Shown one piece after another: positions 16,821-25,261 of a DNA stretch of 25,427 bases (position 1 is the first letter of the stretch; every line of letters begins with the position of its first letter). The notes under the pieces are model-generated. The model was not told the DNA's origin and did no database searches. It saw nothing but the letters and a program-made list of their open reading frames with translations. The translations under genes were made by a program, and so were the position numbers. The stretch is from a virus, in the IMG/VR virus record IMGVR_UViG_3300021197_001078, positions 1 to 25,427 of that record; one strand, given 5' to 3'.

Positions 16821-18032
16821 ATGGCAGATATAGTACAAGCAGCATTAGGATTAGAAAGAGCGAAAGCTGGAGCTAGAATGGCTAAAAGCGATATATCAGG
16901 CTTTACTGATCCTATACAAAGACAAGTTAGTGAAATAACTGAAAGAAATAAAGAGGCTCGCAAAAACTTTGTGGGTAACATCCCTGATAACTACGAGTTT
17001 GATTTAATACCAGCAGAGGCTAAAGCTAAGTTAACTACGTTCTTAAAAGATAAAAAACAAGAGTATATAGACTTTGCAGATCAAGCTAGTAGATATTCTG
17101 GCAACACAAGCAGCCAAGAATACATCGATGCTGTAGAAGGTATGGAAAATGTAAAAGCTGCAATGAACAGAAACTACGAGGATCTAGTTATAGCTAAGCA
17201 AATAAGACAGTACGAAATTGACAATGAAAACAAAGGTATAGTAGGTTTTGTTGGTGATGAAAATGCTGATTCAAGAAGAACTGCTATTGTTGACGGTAGC
17301 ACTTTTAACAACATAGAATTTACTGATGACGGAGCGTTTATAAACGATGGTTTTGGCGAAAAAATAGCGTGGAATAAGTATGATAAAACACCAGTAAGAA
17401 ACGTTGAGGCAGCTAAAGCTTTCGCAGATTTAAAGAGTGATGTTGGAAAGCTAAGTGCCGCAGGTAGAGATAAAAAAACTGTAAGAGATGCGGTAGAGAC
17501 TGAGCTTGGATTTCTTTTTCAAGATTCAAACTTTGTTGATGAAATATACAATATGGGTTTTTATGGAGATGTAAGAGGAAAAACTGTTTACAAGAACATA
17601 CCTGGAGCTACTAAAGAAAACATGTTTGACTTTTTTACCGATATGGTAATGAATGATAGTTATGTTCCACCTTTATCTAAAAGTGGTAGCGGCGCGAGTC
17701 AATCAAACTCGACTGTAATAGCTAGTCAATATATTCCAAATGAAGATATTATGGCTAACTTACAAGCTGCTCAAGACTTAGTAAACAAGCCTGGTAGAGG
17801 AAACGCTATAACCATATTAGGTAAAAATAGATTTGGAAAAGTTTGGTATGATCCAAAACTTAAAATGCATGTTCTTGAAGGTCCTGATTCAACTGAATTA
17901 GAACCTACTCAAGAAGGTTATAAAAAGAAAAGTTTTAAATCTTTAAAAGACTTATATTCTCAAATAACAGGCGGAGTTACAAACAAGTTCTTTAAAAGAA
18001 CAGCCGCTGATCTTATAAACCAATATAAATAA
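16821..18032 (+). CDS. Probable internal virion (ejection) protein, T7 gp15-like position
   Basis: A 403-residue soluble protein lying 6 bases after the previous ejection-type gene and 12 bases before the giant one, so the three form one unit. Residues about 1-130 are mostly helical and charged (ALGLERAKAGARMAKSD; EYIDAVEGMENVKAAMNRNY). Residues about 140-190 are strands and turns (GFVGDENADSRRTAIVDGS). Residues about 195-290 are helical, and a Ser/Gly-rich linker lies near 288-300. A compact C-terminal part contains GKVWYDPKLKMHVLEGPDS. No enzyme motif, signal peptide or membrane span is visible. By position and neighbours it is a candidate counterpart of T7 gp15, the internal core/periplasmic tube protein. 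This is inference; I did not recognise the family itself. Confidence 0.58.
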   Translation: MADIVQAALGLERAKAGARMAKSDISGFTDPIQRQVSEITERNKEARKNFVGNIPDNYEFDLIPAEAKAKLTTFLKDKKQEYIDFADQASRYSGNTSSQEYIDAVEGMENVKAAMNRNYEDLVIAKQIRQYEIDNENKGIVGFVGDENADSRRTAIVDGSTFNNIEFTDDGAFINDGFGEKIAWNKYDKTPVRNVEAAKAFADLKSDVGKLSAAGRDKKTVRDAVETELGFLFQDSNFVDEIYNMGFYGDVRGKTVYKNIPGATKENMFDFFTDMVMNDSYVPPLSKSGSGASQSNSTVIASQYIPNEDIMANLQAAQDLVNKPGRGNAITILGKNRFGKVWYDPKLKMHVLEGPDSTELEPTQEGYKKKSFKSLKDLYSQITGGVTNKFFKRTAADLINQYK

Positions 18033-18044
18033 TAAAATAAACTA

Positions 18045-21000
18045 ATGAAAGAGTTAGAAGAAATTGTTCAGCGCATGATTGACGCTGGAGAGACTGAAGA
18101 TAATATTAAGTTGGTTATTGAGGAATACACGGCAAACGTGGAAAAGACAAACGGCTCTCAGATAGAGGATGCAACTGCGGAGCCAGAAAGTACGGCATCC
18201 AGCTTGGAGGTTGGTTCTTCGGAGCAACCAAAAGTTAATAAGGAAGACTTACTTAGACAAGCAAGGTTTGAGTTTGCTTTGCCTAGCCAAAAAGCCGGGA
18301 TGGTTGTTGAGAGCATGTTTGACATGGTTAAAAGCTTAGTAACAGACAAGCAAGAAAGAGAAGAGACCGCTACGGCTCTTAAAAACCAATTTGTAAATGT
18401 ACCTAAAAGACTTAAAGATACTTTTTTTAAAAGCATACCAGCTATGTTTGCGGCTGGTTATAAAAGCGTAGCCTATGGTGATTTATCTGACGATGAAGAG
18501 TTAGATTATTTAAAAACACTAAATCCTAGCGATTCTTATGAAGATCCTATGGATGAGCCAACTGGGTTTAAAACAAACGCCGAAAGAATACAGTACCTTG
18601 AAAAATATAAAGCGGGTGAAACCTCTCAAGCTAAAAAAGAGCAGGAAATAGATGGCTTTATTAAAGATAAATTTAAAGAAATAGAGGCCAGTAAAAAGCT
18701 AATGAAAGATACTGGAGAAGGTATATTTGCTGGCGTAAAGCAAGCGGACGCTTCAGATTTTATAAGTGGACTTTTTGGCGCTAACGTGCAAATGATAGAA
18801 ACAGTGGTTCCAGCAATGGTTACTGGTGGCGCTTCTTTACCTTTTCAGATTGCCGCGCCTATGTACGTAGACTACAACACGGCTAAAGCTAAAGAAATAT
18901 ACGGTAAAGATGACCCAGAAGCTATAGATAAGCTAATAGACAATAATGAAGATGAGTTTGCGGTTCCAGTTACTCTTGGAATTGCAGCTAGTGGCTTAGA
19001 ATATGTAGGTTTTAAAGGTATAACTAAATATATAATGGGCTCTCCTGGTAAAGGAACAGCTTTTGCTAAACTGCTTTTAACAGGAAACAGAGAAGGTTTA
19101 ACAGAGCTTGGACAATCTGGTATAGAAGAAGCAAACACGGCTGTAGCTCAAGGTAAAAGTAACGAAGAAGTAGTGAAAGCTATGGCAGACGGTATTTTTA
19201 GCGAAAAAGGATTAGAGAGCTACTTAAATGGTTTTATTGGGTCTACCGGCATGAGTGTTGCTGGTAAAGCTTTAAATAGAGCAATAAGAAGTGACAACGC
19301 TAGTATTGCAGAAGTAAATAGTAAAATAGATAAAATAGCTAAGCTAGTATACACTAAAAATCAAACTAAAAACAAGCAAGTTAAGGACGCTATAGATTTA
19401 GACATTAAAGAAGCAGAGCAAGATCTAAAAACTTATATAACAGAAAAAAGAAAAATAAAAAACATACTAAATGAAGATCAAAAAAATTCCTTGATTAACG
19501 CGCTAAACGAAAAAGATAAAATAACATCTGACATATCATCTTTAAAACAGCAAGTTGAAAGCGGTGAAATTACCAACAAAGAGTTTGGGTATGCTTTTAG
19601 AGCATTAAATAATCAAGACAAAAGACTTTCAGAGCAAATAGAGCTTGTAAACGCTGAGGCCAAGCAAACTGCTATAGAGCAGCAGAAGGAGAGCTTAGCG
19701 CCTAAAGCAGAGGAGCTTGGTGGAACTATTGTCTCTATGACTTCTCAAGAAATATCAGACGCTCAAGGCGAAAGAATAGCGGCTCTTGAAGCTGAAATAG
19801 AAGAGAATCAAAAGTTTATAGACGACCCTAACGTTAACGAAGAAACTAAAAACACGGCTAAAGAAAACCTAAAAGAGTTTAAAAACCAATTATCAAATAT
19901 TCAGCAAGCACAAACATCTTATGGATTTATCGCTGAAAAAAGCGATGGTAGCTTTGAGCTAATAATAAACGAAGATAAACCTAAATTTGGCACGGCTGCC
20001 CATGAGTTTTTGCATTTAGTTTTAGCTAAAACTTTAAAAGGAGACTCGAGATTACAAAGCTCACTAGGTGACGCTTTGACTAGTTTTGTTAATGACAAAA
20101 AAGGCGGCGTTAGCAGTGAGTTTATAAATAGAATGACCCCGTATATAAACTTAGAAACTGGCGAGCTTGAGTCTAACTTTGGTGAAGAAACAATAACTAT
20201 AATGTCGGAATCTATAATGGACGGAACATTAGAGTTTAATGATAACTTTTTTACTAAAATAGGAGATATTGTAAGACAAACAACACGAAGACTAGGTTGG
20301 ACAGACGTTAAGTTTAACACAGGTCGAGACGTATATAACTTTATAAAAGATTACAACGCTAGCATCGAAAAAGGATATACTAGCGAAGCTATAACTAAAG
20401 TAGCTAAAGAAGGTGCTAAAGGTAAATTACTAAAAGGAAAAGTTGTTGATGGCACTAAAGCTCAGTTTTCAAAAGTTTACCAAGAAGTTGAAACAATGAA
20501 AGCTGATTTAGTAAATCCAGACACTAAGCAAGGGACAGCGTTTATTATTGCAGATACATTGTCTAACGAGGTAGATAGACGTTTACCTAGAATAGAAGGT
20601 ATAACAGCAGAAGAAAGAGCCGATATAGTTAGAAACTTTACTTTAGACGATAATAGAGGCTTAGTAGGTTTGTTAAATAACTATAATCCAGACAGAAACG
20701 ATAGCATAATGGGTTATCTAAACTCTTCTACACCCGGAGGTAAACTATTAGACGCTAGACTTCAAGAGTTTTATAAAGACGATCCTAGGTTCGGTCAAAT
20801 ATTTCAAACTACGACTGATGAAGCTGTAGCCACAAAAGTTGAAAGAGAGACAGCTATAGAAGAAGAAGCTACTGGTCTTTCTGAAACTGGTAGAAAAACT
20901 AAAGGTAAAGTCATTGCGAATGAGCTAAATATAGCTAATAAGGTTAAATCTGAAGTAGCTGAAGCTAATATAGATGTTGATGCATTAACCAACTTTAAGA

Positions 21001-24000
21001 GTGTCCCTAGCGCTGCCCCAAAAACCGTAGGAGAGTTATTAGGTATAAACCCAATAAAACTTCAAAGAACTGTTATTGACGAGGAAACAGGTGAAAAAAT
21101 AAAAAATAAAAAGTTTAAAGCCAACTTGACAGCAGGCGAAGTTGCTAGCGCTCAGCGTTGGTTTAACGCTAACAGGCAGCTGGTAATCGATGGTTTACCA
21201 AAAGGCTTTGATGTTGGCGGTCAAGCAACTGGCGTACCTAGAACCGTGTTAGATGCTTTATATACAAAAAAAGAAACTAGAGCTAAAACAGCGGCTGGAC
21301 TAAAAGGTCAAGTTAAACGTGCTAATATTAAAGACTCTGAGTTTTTAGCATTAGTAGATATTATTGATGGGAAACCTAATCGAAATAGAGATACATCGGC
21401 TAGAATTATAGCTATTGCAGATTTATTAAGCAAAGTGATTACTAATCAAGAGGTTAGGCAAACAGTGCCTGGTACAGAAAGAATACGAAGCGGTATGTCT
21501 GAGGTTATGTTTAGTAAAGCAGACGAGCTGATACAAGTTAACCCTGAGTTTGAAGGTGATTTAAAAAACATTAGTAAGCTTTTAAACACTTTTATAGACG
21601 AAGGAATATTTAAGCACAATACGGTAGAACAAATAGACTTATTCTACGAGCAAGTTGAAAATGTTTGGGCTAAAAATCTTCCTAAAGACTTAATTACTAA
21701 AACAGTTCTTAGACCTAGCAATAGAATATTACCAAACAAAGGTAAAGACACTATAACTGTTGACGGTGTTGAAACTACTATAGACGCTTATTACACTAAA
21801 AAAAGAGATGAATTTATAGCTAGAGAAGACGTAAAGTATGGTGAAGCTTTTTCTGAAGAAGGTGCAGACTACAAATACGGTAGAACTTATGGGAGTATGT
21901 TTGGGCTCACAGCTAAAGATATAAGTAAGGCTAACTCTAACGGAACTATAGCTAGAATAAACAAGGAAAACTTATCCATGCATAAGCAGCTTTGGCAAAG
22001 GGTTAACGAGTCAATTAAGGCTGACCCTAAAAACGCTAAAGCTTGGGGTAACTACTTTAGTCTTGTAGGTCAAGATGTAACACATCCACATAGAATGGGA
22101 GCTGAAATGATTGGCTGGACCACGAAGCCTAAAGGTCATAAAGGTAGAATGTACGAGTGGGAGCACGCCATGCCTGCAACTAGAGCCTACTTATACTTAA
22201 TGGAGGCTAGTTTAGATGAAAACATAAACTTTGAGTCTGCTTATGACTTAGTAATAAACAATTTTAAGCTAATAGCCTTAGATAAAGCTGATGACATGAA
22301 GCTTAAAGCTGCAGGAAGACAGACTAGTATGGGTAAAGGCTGGACTGTTTTTGATAATTGGTACGACAGATATTTTGACAAAGAAGTAGCTAAACAAGGA
22401 GGTATAGATCCAAAAGGCATACAAAGTCTTGACGGCAGGACGTTTGATCAAGTGTACAACGTTAACATAGAAGGTGCGGCAGCAATTACTTTACCAATAG
22501 AAGGTAAGGCTAACATCAGCCAAAGCATATCTAACGTTAGACCGGTTTTACAATACAGCAAAGACTCAAAAGGTATGTCTACCTTTGACTTTGATGAAAC
22601 TTTAATTATAGACGGTGAAAACTTTGTTACAGCAACTAAGGATGGTGACGTGGTAAAAATACCATCTGACAAGTGGCCTATTGATGGTCCTAGATACGCT
22701 GAAGAGGGATATGATTTTGATTTTTCTGATTTTGTAAACGTTCGCGGTGGTAAAGAAGGTCCACTACTTCAAAAAATGAAGAATCAAATAAAAAAGTATG
22801 GTCCTAGCAACGTGTTTGTTTTAACAGCTCGTATGCAAGAAGCCGCTGAACCTATACACAAGTGGTTAAAAAGCAAAGGTATTAATATACCTTTAGAAAA
22901 TATAACTGGACTTGGTAAAAGCGAAGGTGACGCTAAAGCTCAATGGTTTATAGATAAGTACGCTGAAGGTTATAATGATATGTACTTTGTAGACGATGCC
23001 TTGCCTAACGTAGAAGCTGTTAAGCACGTGTTTGATCAACTAGATGTTAAAGGTAAGTCAGTTCAAGCAAGAATACAGTTTAGCAAAGATATGAGCTCTG
23101 AGTTTAACAAAATGCTAGAGCGAACAAAAGGTGTTGCGGCTGAAAAAAGATTTTCAAGAGTTGTTGGTCAAAAGCGTGGTAAAAACATAGGTAGATATAG
23201 ATTTTTTGTACCACCTTCAGCTGAAGACTTTGCGGGGTTATTGTACGACTTTTACGGAAAAGGCAGTCAAGGTAACGCTGATATGGAGTTTATGAAAAAA
23301 GCTTTACTAGATCCATTTGGTAGAGCTGATCGTGAAATGAGTATGGCTCGCATGAGTATACTTGACGATTATAAAATGCTAAGAAAAGAGTTACCTAACG
23401 TAAAGAAAAAGCTAGGTAAGATAATAGACAAGAACACAGGCTTTACTTTTGACAACGCGGTAAGAGTTTATTTGTTTGATAAAGCTGGATTTGAAGTTCC
23501 TGGTATATCAAAGCGAGATCTTGAGTATTTAAGAAACGTAGTAAGAACAGATCAAGATTTAAAAACTTTTGCTGATACGTTAAGTGTTATTTCTAAAAGA
23601 AAAGAAGGTTACATAGAGCCGGGCGAAAACTGGAGCGTTGAAACAATAGCGTCTGACTTAGAAAATATTGTAAATAAAATTGGTAGAAAGCAATACTTAG
23701 CAGAGTTTATAGAGAATAAAAATATTATATTCTCGCCGGAAAACATGAATAAAATAGAAGCTGTGTATGGCTCTAGATTTAGAAACGCTTTAGAAGACTC
23801 GTTATATCGTATGGAAAACGGTACTAATAGATCTAAAGATAGAAACTATGGACAAAGTTGGACTAACTGGGTAAATGGTTCTGTAGGCGCTATAATGTTC
23901 TTCAACGCTAGGTCAGCTGTACTACAAACTTTATCTACAGTAAACTTTATAAATTTTCAAGACAACAATATATTCGCGGCTGGTAAAGCTCTTGCTAATC

Positions 24001-25244
24001 AAAAGCAGTATTGGTCAGACTTTTCTACACTGTTTAACTCAGACTTTTTGAAAGCTAGAAGAGCTGGCCTACAAATAAACGTAAATGAAGCTGAACTTGC
24101 CAACGCTGTAGCTGGAGCTCAGAACAAAGCCAAAGCTGCTTTAGCATATCTACTTAAAAAAGGTTTCTTGCCAACGCAGGTAGCAGATAGTTTTGCTATT
24201 GCTTCAGGTGGTTCTACATTTTACAGAAATAGAATTAAAACCTATGTTAAGCAAGGTATGGATCAAAAAGCTGCAGAAGAAAAAGCATTTTTAGATTTTC
24301 AAGAAATAGCTCAAGAAACTCAGCAGTCTAGTAGACCTGATCGTATATCACAACAACAAGCGAGTCCACTAGGACGTCTTATATTAGCTTTTGCCAATAC
24401 TCCAATGCAATACAACCGTTTGATTAAAAAAGCCGCTAGAGACTTAATAAACAATCGTGGCGACTGGAGAAGTAATATATCAAGAATATTATACTATGGG
24501 GCTATACAAAACATTATATTCTCTTCACTACAGCAAGCTATATTTGCTTTAAGTTTTGACGACGAAGAAGACGACGCATTAGACAAAAGAACAATGAGAG
24601 TAGCAAATGGTATGATGGATACTATACTTAGAGGATCGGGCGTGACAGGTGCTGCGGTTGCGACTATCAAAAACACTATAATGAGATTTATAGAGGAGTC
24701 TGAAAAGGGATTTAGAGCCGACTACGGGCAAGTTGCTGTTGAAGTTACTCAAGTATCTCCACCTATGGGGTCAAAAATGAGGAAACTTTACAGCGCGTTA
24801 AATGCTTATAAGTTTAATAGAGATATAATGGGTAGCATGGACACATTTGACTATAATAATCCTATTTGGGATGCGGCGGCTAAAGTTACTACAGCCACTA
24901 CTAACGTTCCGCTTGATAGACTTTTTAGAAAAACAGACAACATTAAAGAGGCCTTAAATCAAGAAAACACAGCCATGCAAAGATCGTTTTTAGCTCTAGG
25001 TTGGAGTAGTTGGGATTTACAAGTTGGCGAGCGTGTTGTTGTGAACAAAGGCAAGAAAAATGAATACGTAAAGTACCTAGACACAAAGCGTCAAGCTCAA
25101 GAAAAAGCTGAAGAAGAGTTGAAAGAAACTAAGAAAAAAGAAAAAAGAGCTAAACAGCAGAGATGTACCGCTATAAAATCTGGAGGCGGAAGGTGTAAAA
25201 ACATGGTGAACAAGCCGAAAACGCGCTGTCACTTTCACGATTAA
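18045..25244 (+). CDS. Giant multidomain virion protein: HEXXH peptidase, HAD phosphatase and zinc-knuckle parts
   Basis: A 2399-residue 'large polyvalent' type protein in the T7 gp16 position, probably packed in the head and ejected with DNA. Residues about 238-330 have hydrophobic stretches (VVPAMVTGGASLPFQIAAP), and about 430-625 are coiled coil. HEFLH at 653-657 is an HEXXH zincin motif, with E714, E715 or E722 as possible third ligands. About 1513-1670 is a HAD domain: DFDET at 1515-1519, LTAR at 1593-1596, candidate Lys 1625 or 1631, and VDD at 1649-1651. Residues about 1705-2345 are the helical region typical of such proteins (YRFFVPPSAEDF, ASPLGRLILAFANTPMQYNR), with hydrophobic helices near 1945-1972 and 2148-2172. 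A Lys/Glu helix leads to C2374, C2384, C2395 and H2398, a zinc-knuckle-like tail. A (Q/M/R)(F/Y)S(K/R) motif recurs at 807, 1155, 1503, 1678 and 1702. No lytic transglycosylase motif was recognised. Confidence 0.72.
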   Translation: MKELEEIVQRMIDAGETEDNIKLVIEEYTANVEKTNGSQIEDATAEPESTASSLEVGSSEQPKVNKEDLLRQARFEFALPSQKAGMVVESMFDMVKSLVTDKQEREETATALKNQFVNVPKRLKDTFFKSIPAMFAAGYKSVAYGDLSDDEELDYLKTLNPSDSYEDPMDEPTGFKTNAERIQYLEKYKAGETSQAKKEQEIDGFIKDKFKEIEASKKLMKDTGEGIFAGVKQADASDFISGLFGANVQMIETVVPAMVTGGASLPFQIAAPMYVDYNTAKAKEIYGKDDPEAIDKLIDNNEDEFAVPVTLGIAASGLEYVGFKGITKYIMGSPGKGTAFAKLLLTGNREGLTELGQSGIEEANTAVAQGKSNEEVVKAMADGIFSEKGLESYLNGFIGSTGMSVAGKALNRAIRSDNASIAEVNSKIDKIAKLVYTKNQTKNKQVKDAIDLDIKEAEQDLKTYITEKRKIKNILNEDQKNSLINALNEKDKITSDISSLKQQVESGEITNKEFGYAFRALNNQDKRLSEQIELVNAEAKQTAIEQQKESLAPKAEELGGTIVSMTSQEISDAQGERIAALEAEIEENQKFIDDPNVNEETKNTAKENLKEFKNQLSNIQQAQTSYGFIAEKSDGSFELIINEDKPKFGTAAHEFLHLVLAKTLKGDSRLQSSLGDALTSFVNDKKGGVSSEFINRMTPYINLETGELESNFGEETITIMSESIMDGTLEFNDNFFTKIGDIVRQTTRRLGWTDVKFNTGRDVYNFIKDYNASIEKGYTSEAITKVAKEGAKGKLLKGKVVDGTKAQFSKVYQEVETMKADLVNPDTKQGTAFIIADTLSNEVDRRLPRIEGITAEERADIVRNFTLDDNRGLVGLLNNYNPDRNDSIMGYLNSSTPGGKLLDARLQEFYKDDPRFGQIFQTTTDEAVATKVERETAIEEEATGLSETGRKTKGKVIANELNIANKVKSEVAEANIDVDALTNFKSVPSAAPKTVGELLGINPIKLQRTVIDEETGEKIKNKKFKANLTAGEVASAQRWFNANRQLVIDGLPKGFDVGGQATGVPRTVLDALYTKKETRAKTAAGLKGQVKRANIKDSEFLALVDIIDGKPNRNRDTSARIIAIADLLSKVITNQEVRQTVPGTERIRSGMSEVMFSKADELIQVNPEFEGDLKNISKLLNTFIDEGIFKHNTVEQIDLFYEQVENVWAKNLPKDLITKTVLRPSNRILPNKGKDTITVDGVETTIDAYYTKKRDEFIAREDVKYGEAFSEEGADYKYGRTYGSMFGLTAKDISKANSNGTIARINKENLSMHKQLWQRVNESIKADPKNAKAWGNYFSLVGQDVTHPHRMGAEMIGWTTKPKGHKGRMYEWEHAMPATRAYLYLMEASLDENINFESAYDLVINNFKLIALDKADDMKLKAAGRQTSMGKGWTVFDNWYDRYFDKEVAKQGGIDPKGIQSLDGRTFDQVYNVNIEGAAAITLPIEGKANISQSISNVRPVLQYSKDSKGMSTFDFDETLIIDGENFVTATKDGDVVKIPSDKWPIDGPRYAEEGYDFDFSDFVNVRGGKEGPLLQKMKNQIKKYGPSNVFVLTARMQEAAEPIHKWLKSKGINIPLENITGLGKSEGDAKAQWFIDKYAEGYNDMYFVDDALPNVEAVKHVFDQLDVKGKSVQARIQFSKDMSSEFNKMLERTKGVAAEKRFSRVVGQKRGKNIGRYRFFVPPSAEDFAGLLYDFYGKGSQGNADMEFMKKALLDPFGRADREMSMARMSILDDYKMLRKELPNVKKKLGKIIDKNTGFTFDNAVRVYLFDKAGFEVPGISKRDLEYLRNVVRTDQDLKTFADTLSVISKRKEGYIEPGENWSVETIASDLENIVNKIGRKQYLAEFIENKNIIFSPENMNKIEAVYGSRFRNALEDSLYRMENGTNRSKDRNYGQSWTNWVNGSVGAIMFFNARSAVLQTLSTVNFINFQDNNIFAAGKALANQKQYWSDFSTLFNSDFLKARRAGLQINVNEAELANAVAGAQNKAKAALAYLLKKGFLPTQVADSFAIASGGSTFYRNRIKTYVKQGMDQKAAEEKAFLDFQEIAQETQQSSRPDRISQQQASPLGRLILAFANTPMQYNRLIKKAARDLINNRGDWRSNISRILYYGAIQNIIFSSLQQAIFALSFDDEEDDALDKRTMRVANGMMDTILRGSGVTGAAVATIKNTIMRFIEESEKGFRADYGQVAVEVTQVSPPMGSKMRKLYSALNAYKFNRDIMGSMDTFDYNNPIWDAAAKVTTATTNVPLDRLFRKTDNIKEALNQENTAMQRSFLALGWSSWDLQVGERVVVNKGKKNEYVKYLDTKRQAQEKAEEELKETKKKEKRAKQQRCTAIKSGGGRCKNMVNKPKTRCHFHD

Positions 25245-25261
25245 CATGTAATAATAAAGTA

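Noticed and set aside
19919-20320. Minus-strand open frame of 133 codons inside the giant gene
   Set aside because: It lies wholly opposite the HEXXH region of a strongly supported gene and its translation looks like reverse-complement noise (Ser/Leu/Val/Pro rich). All other genes run on the + strand.
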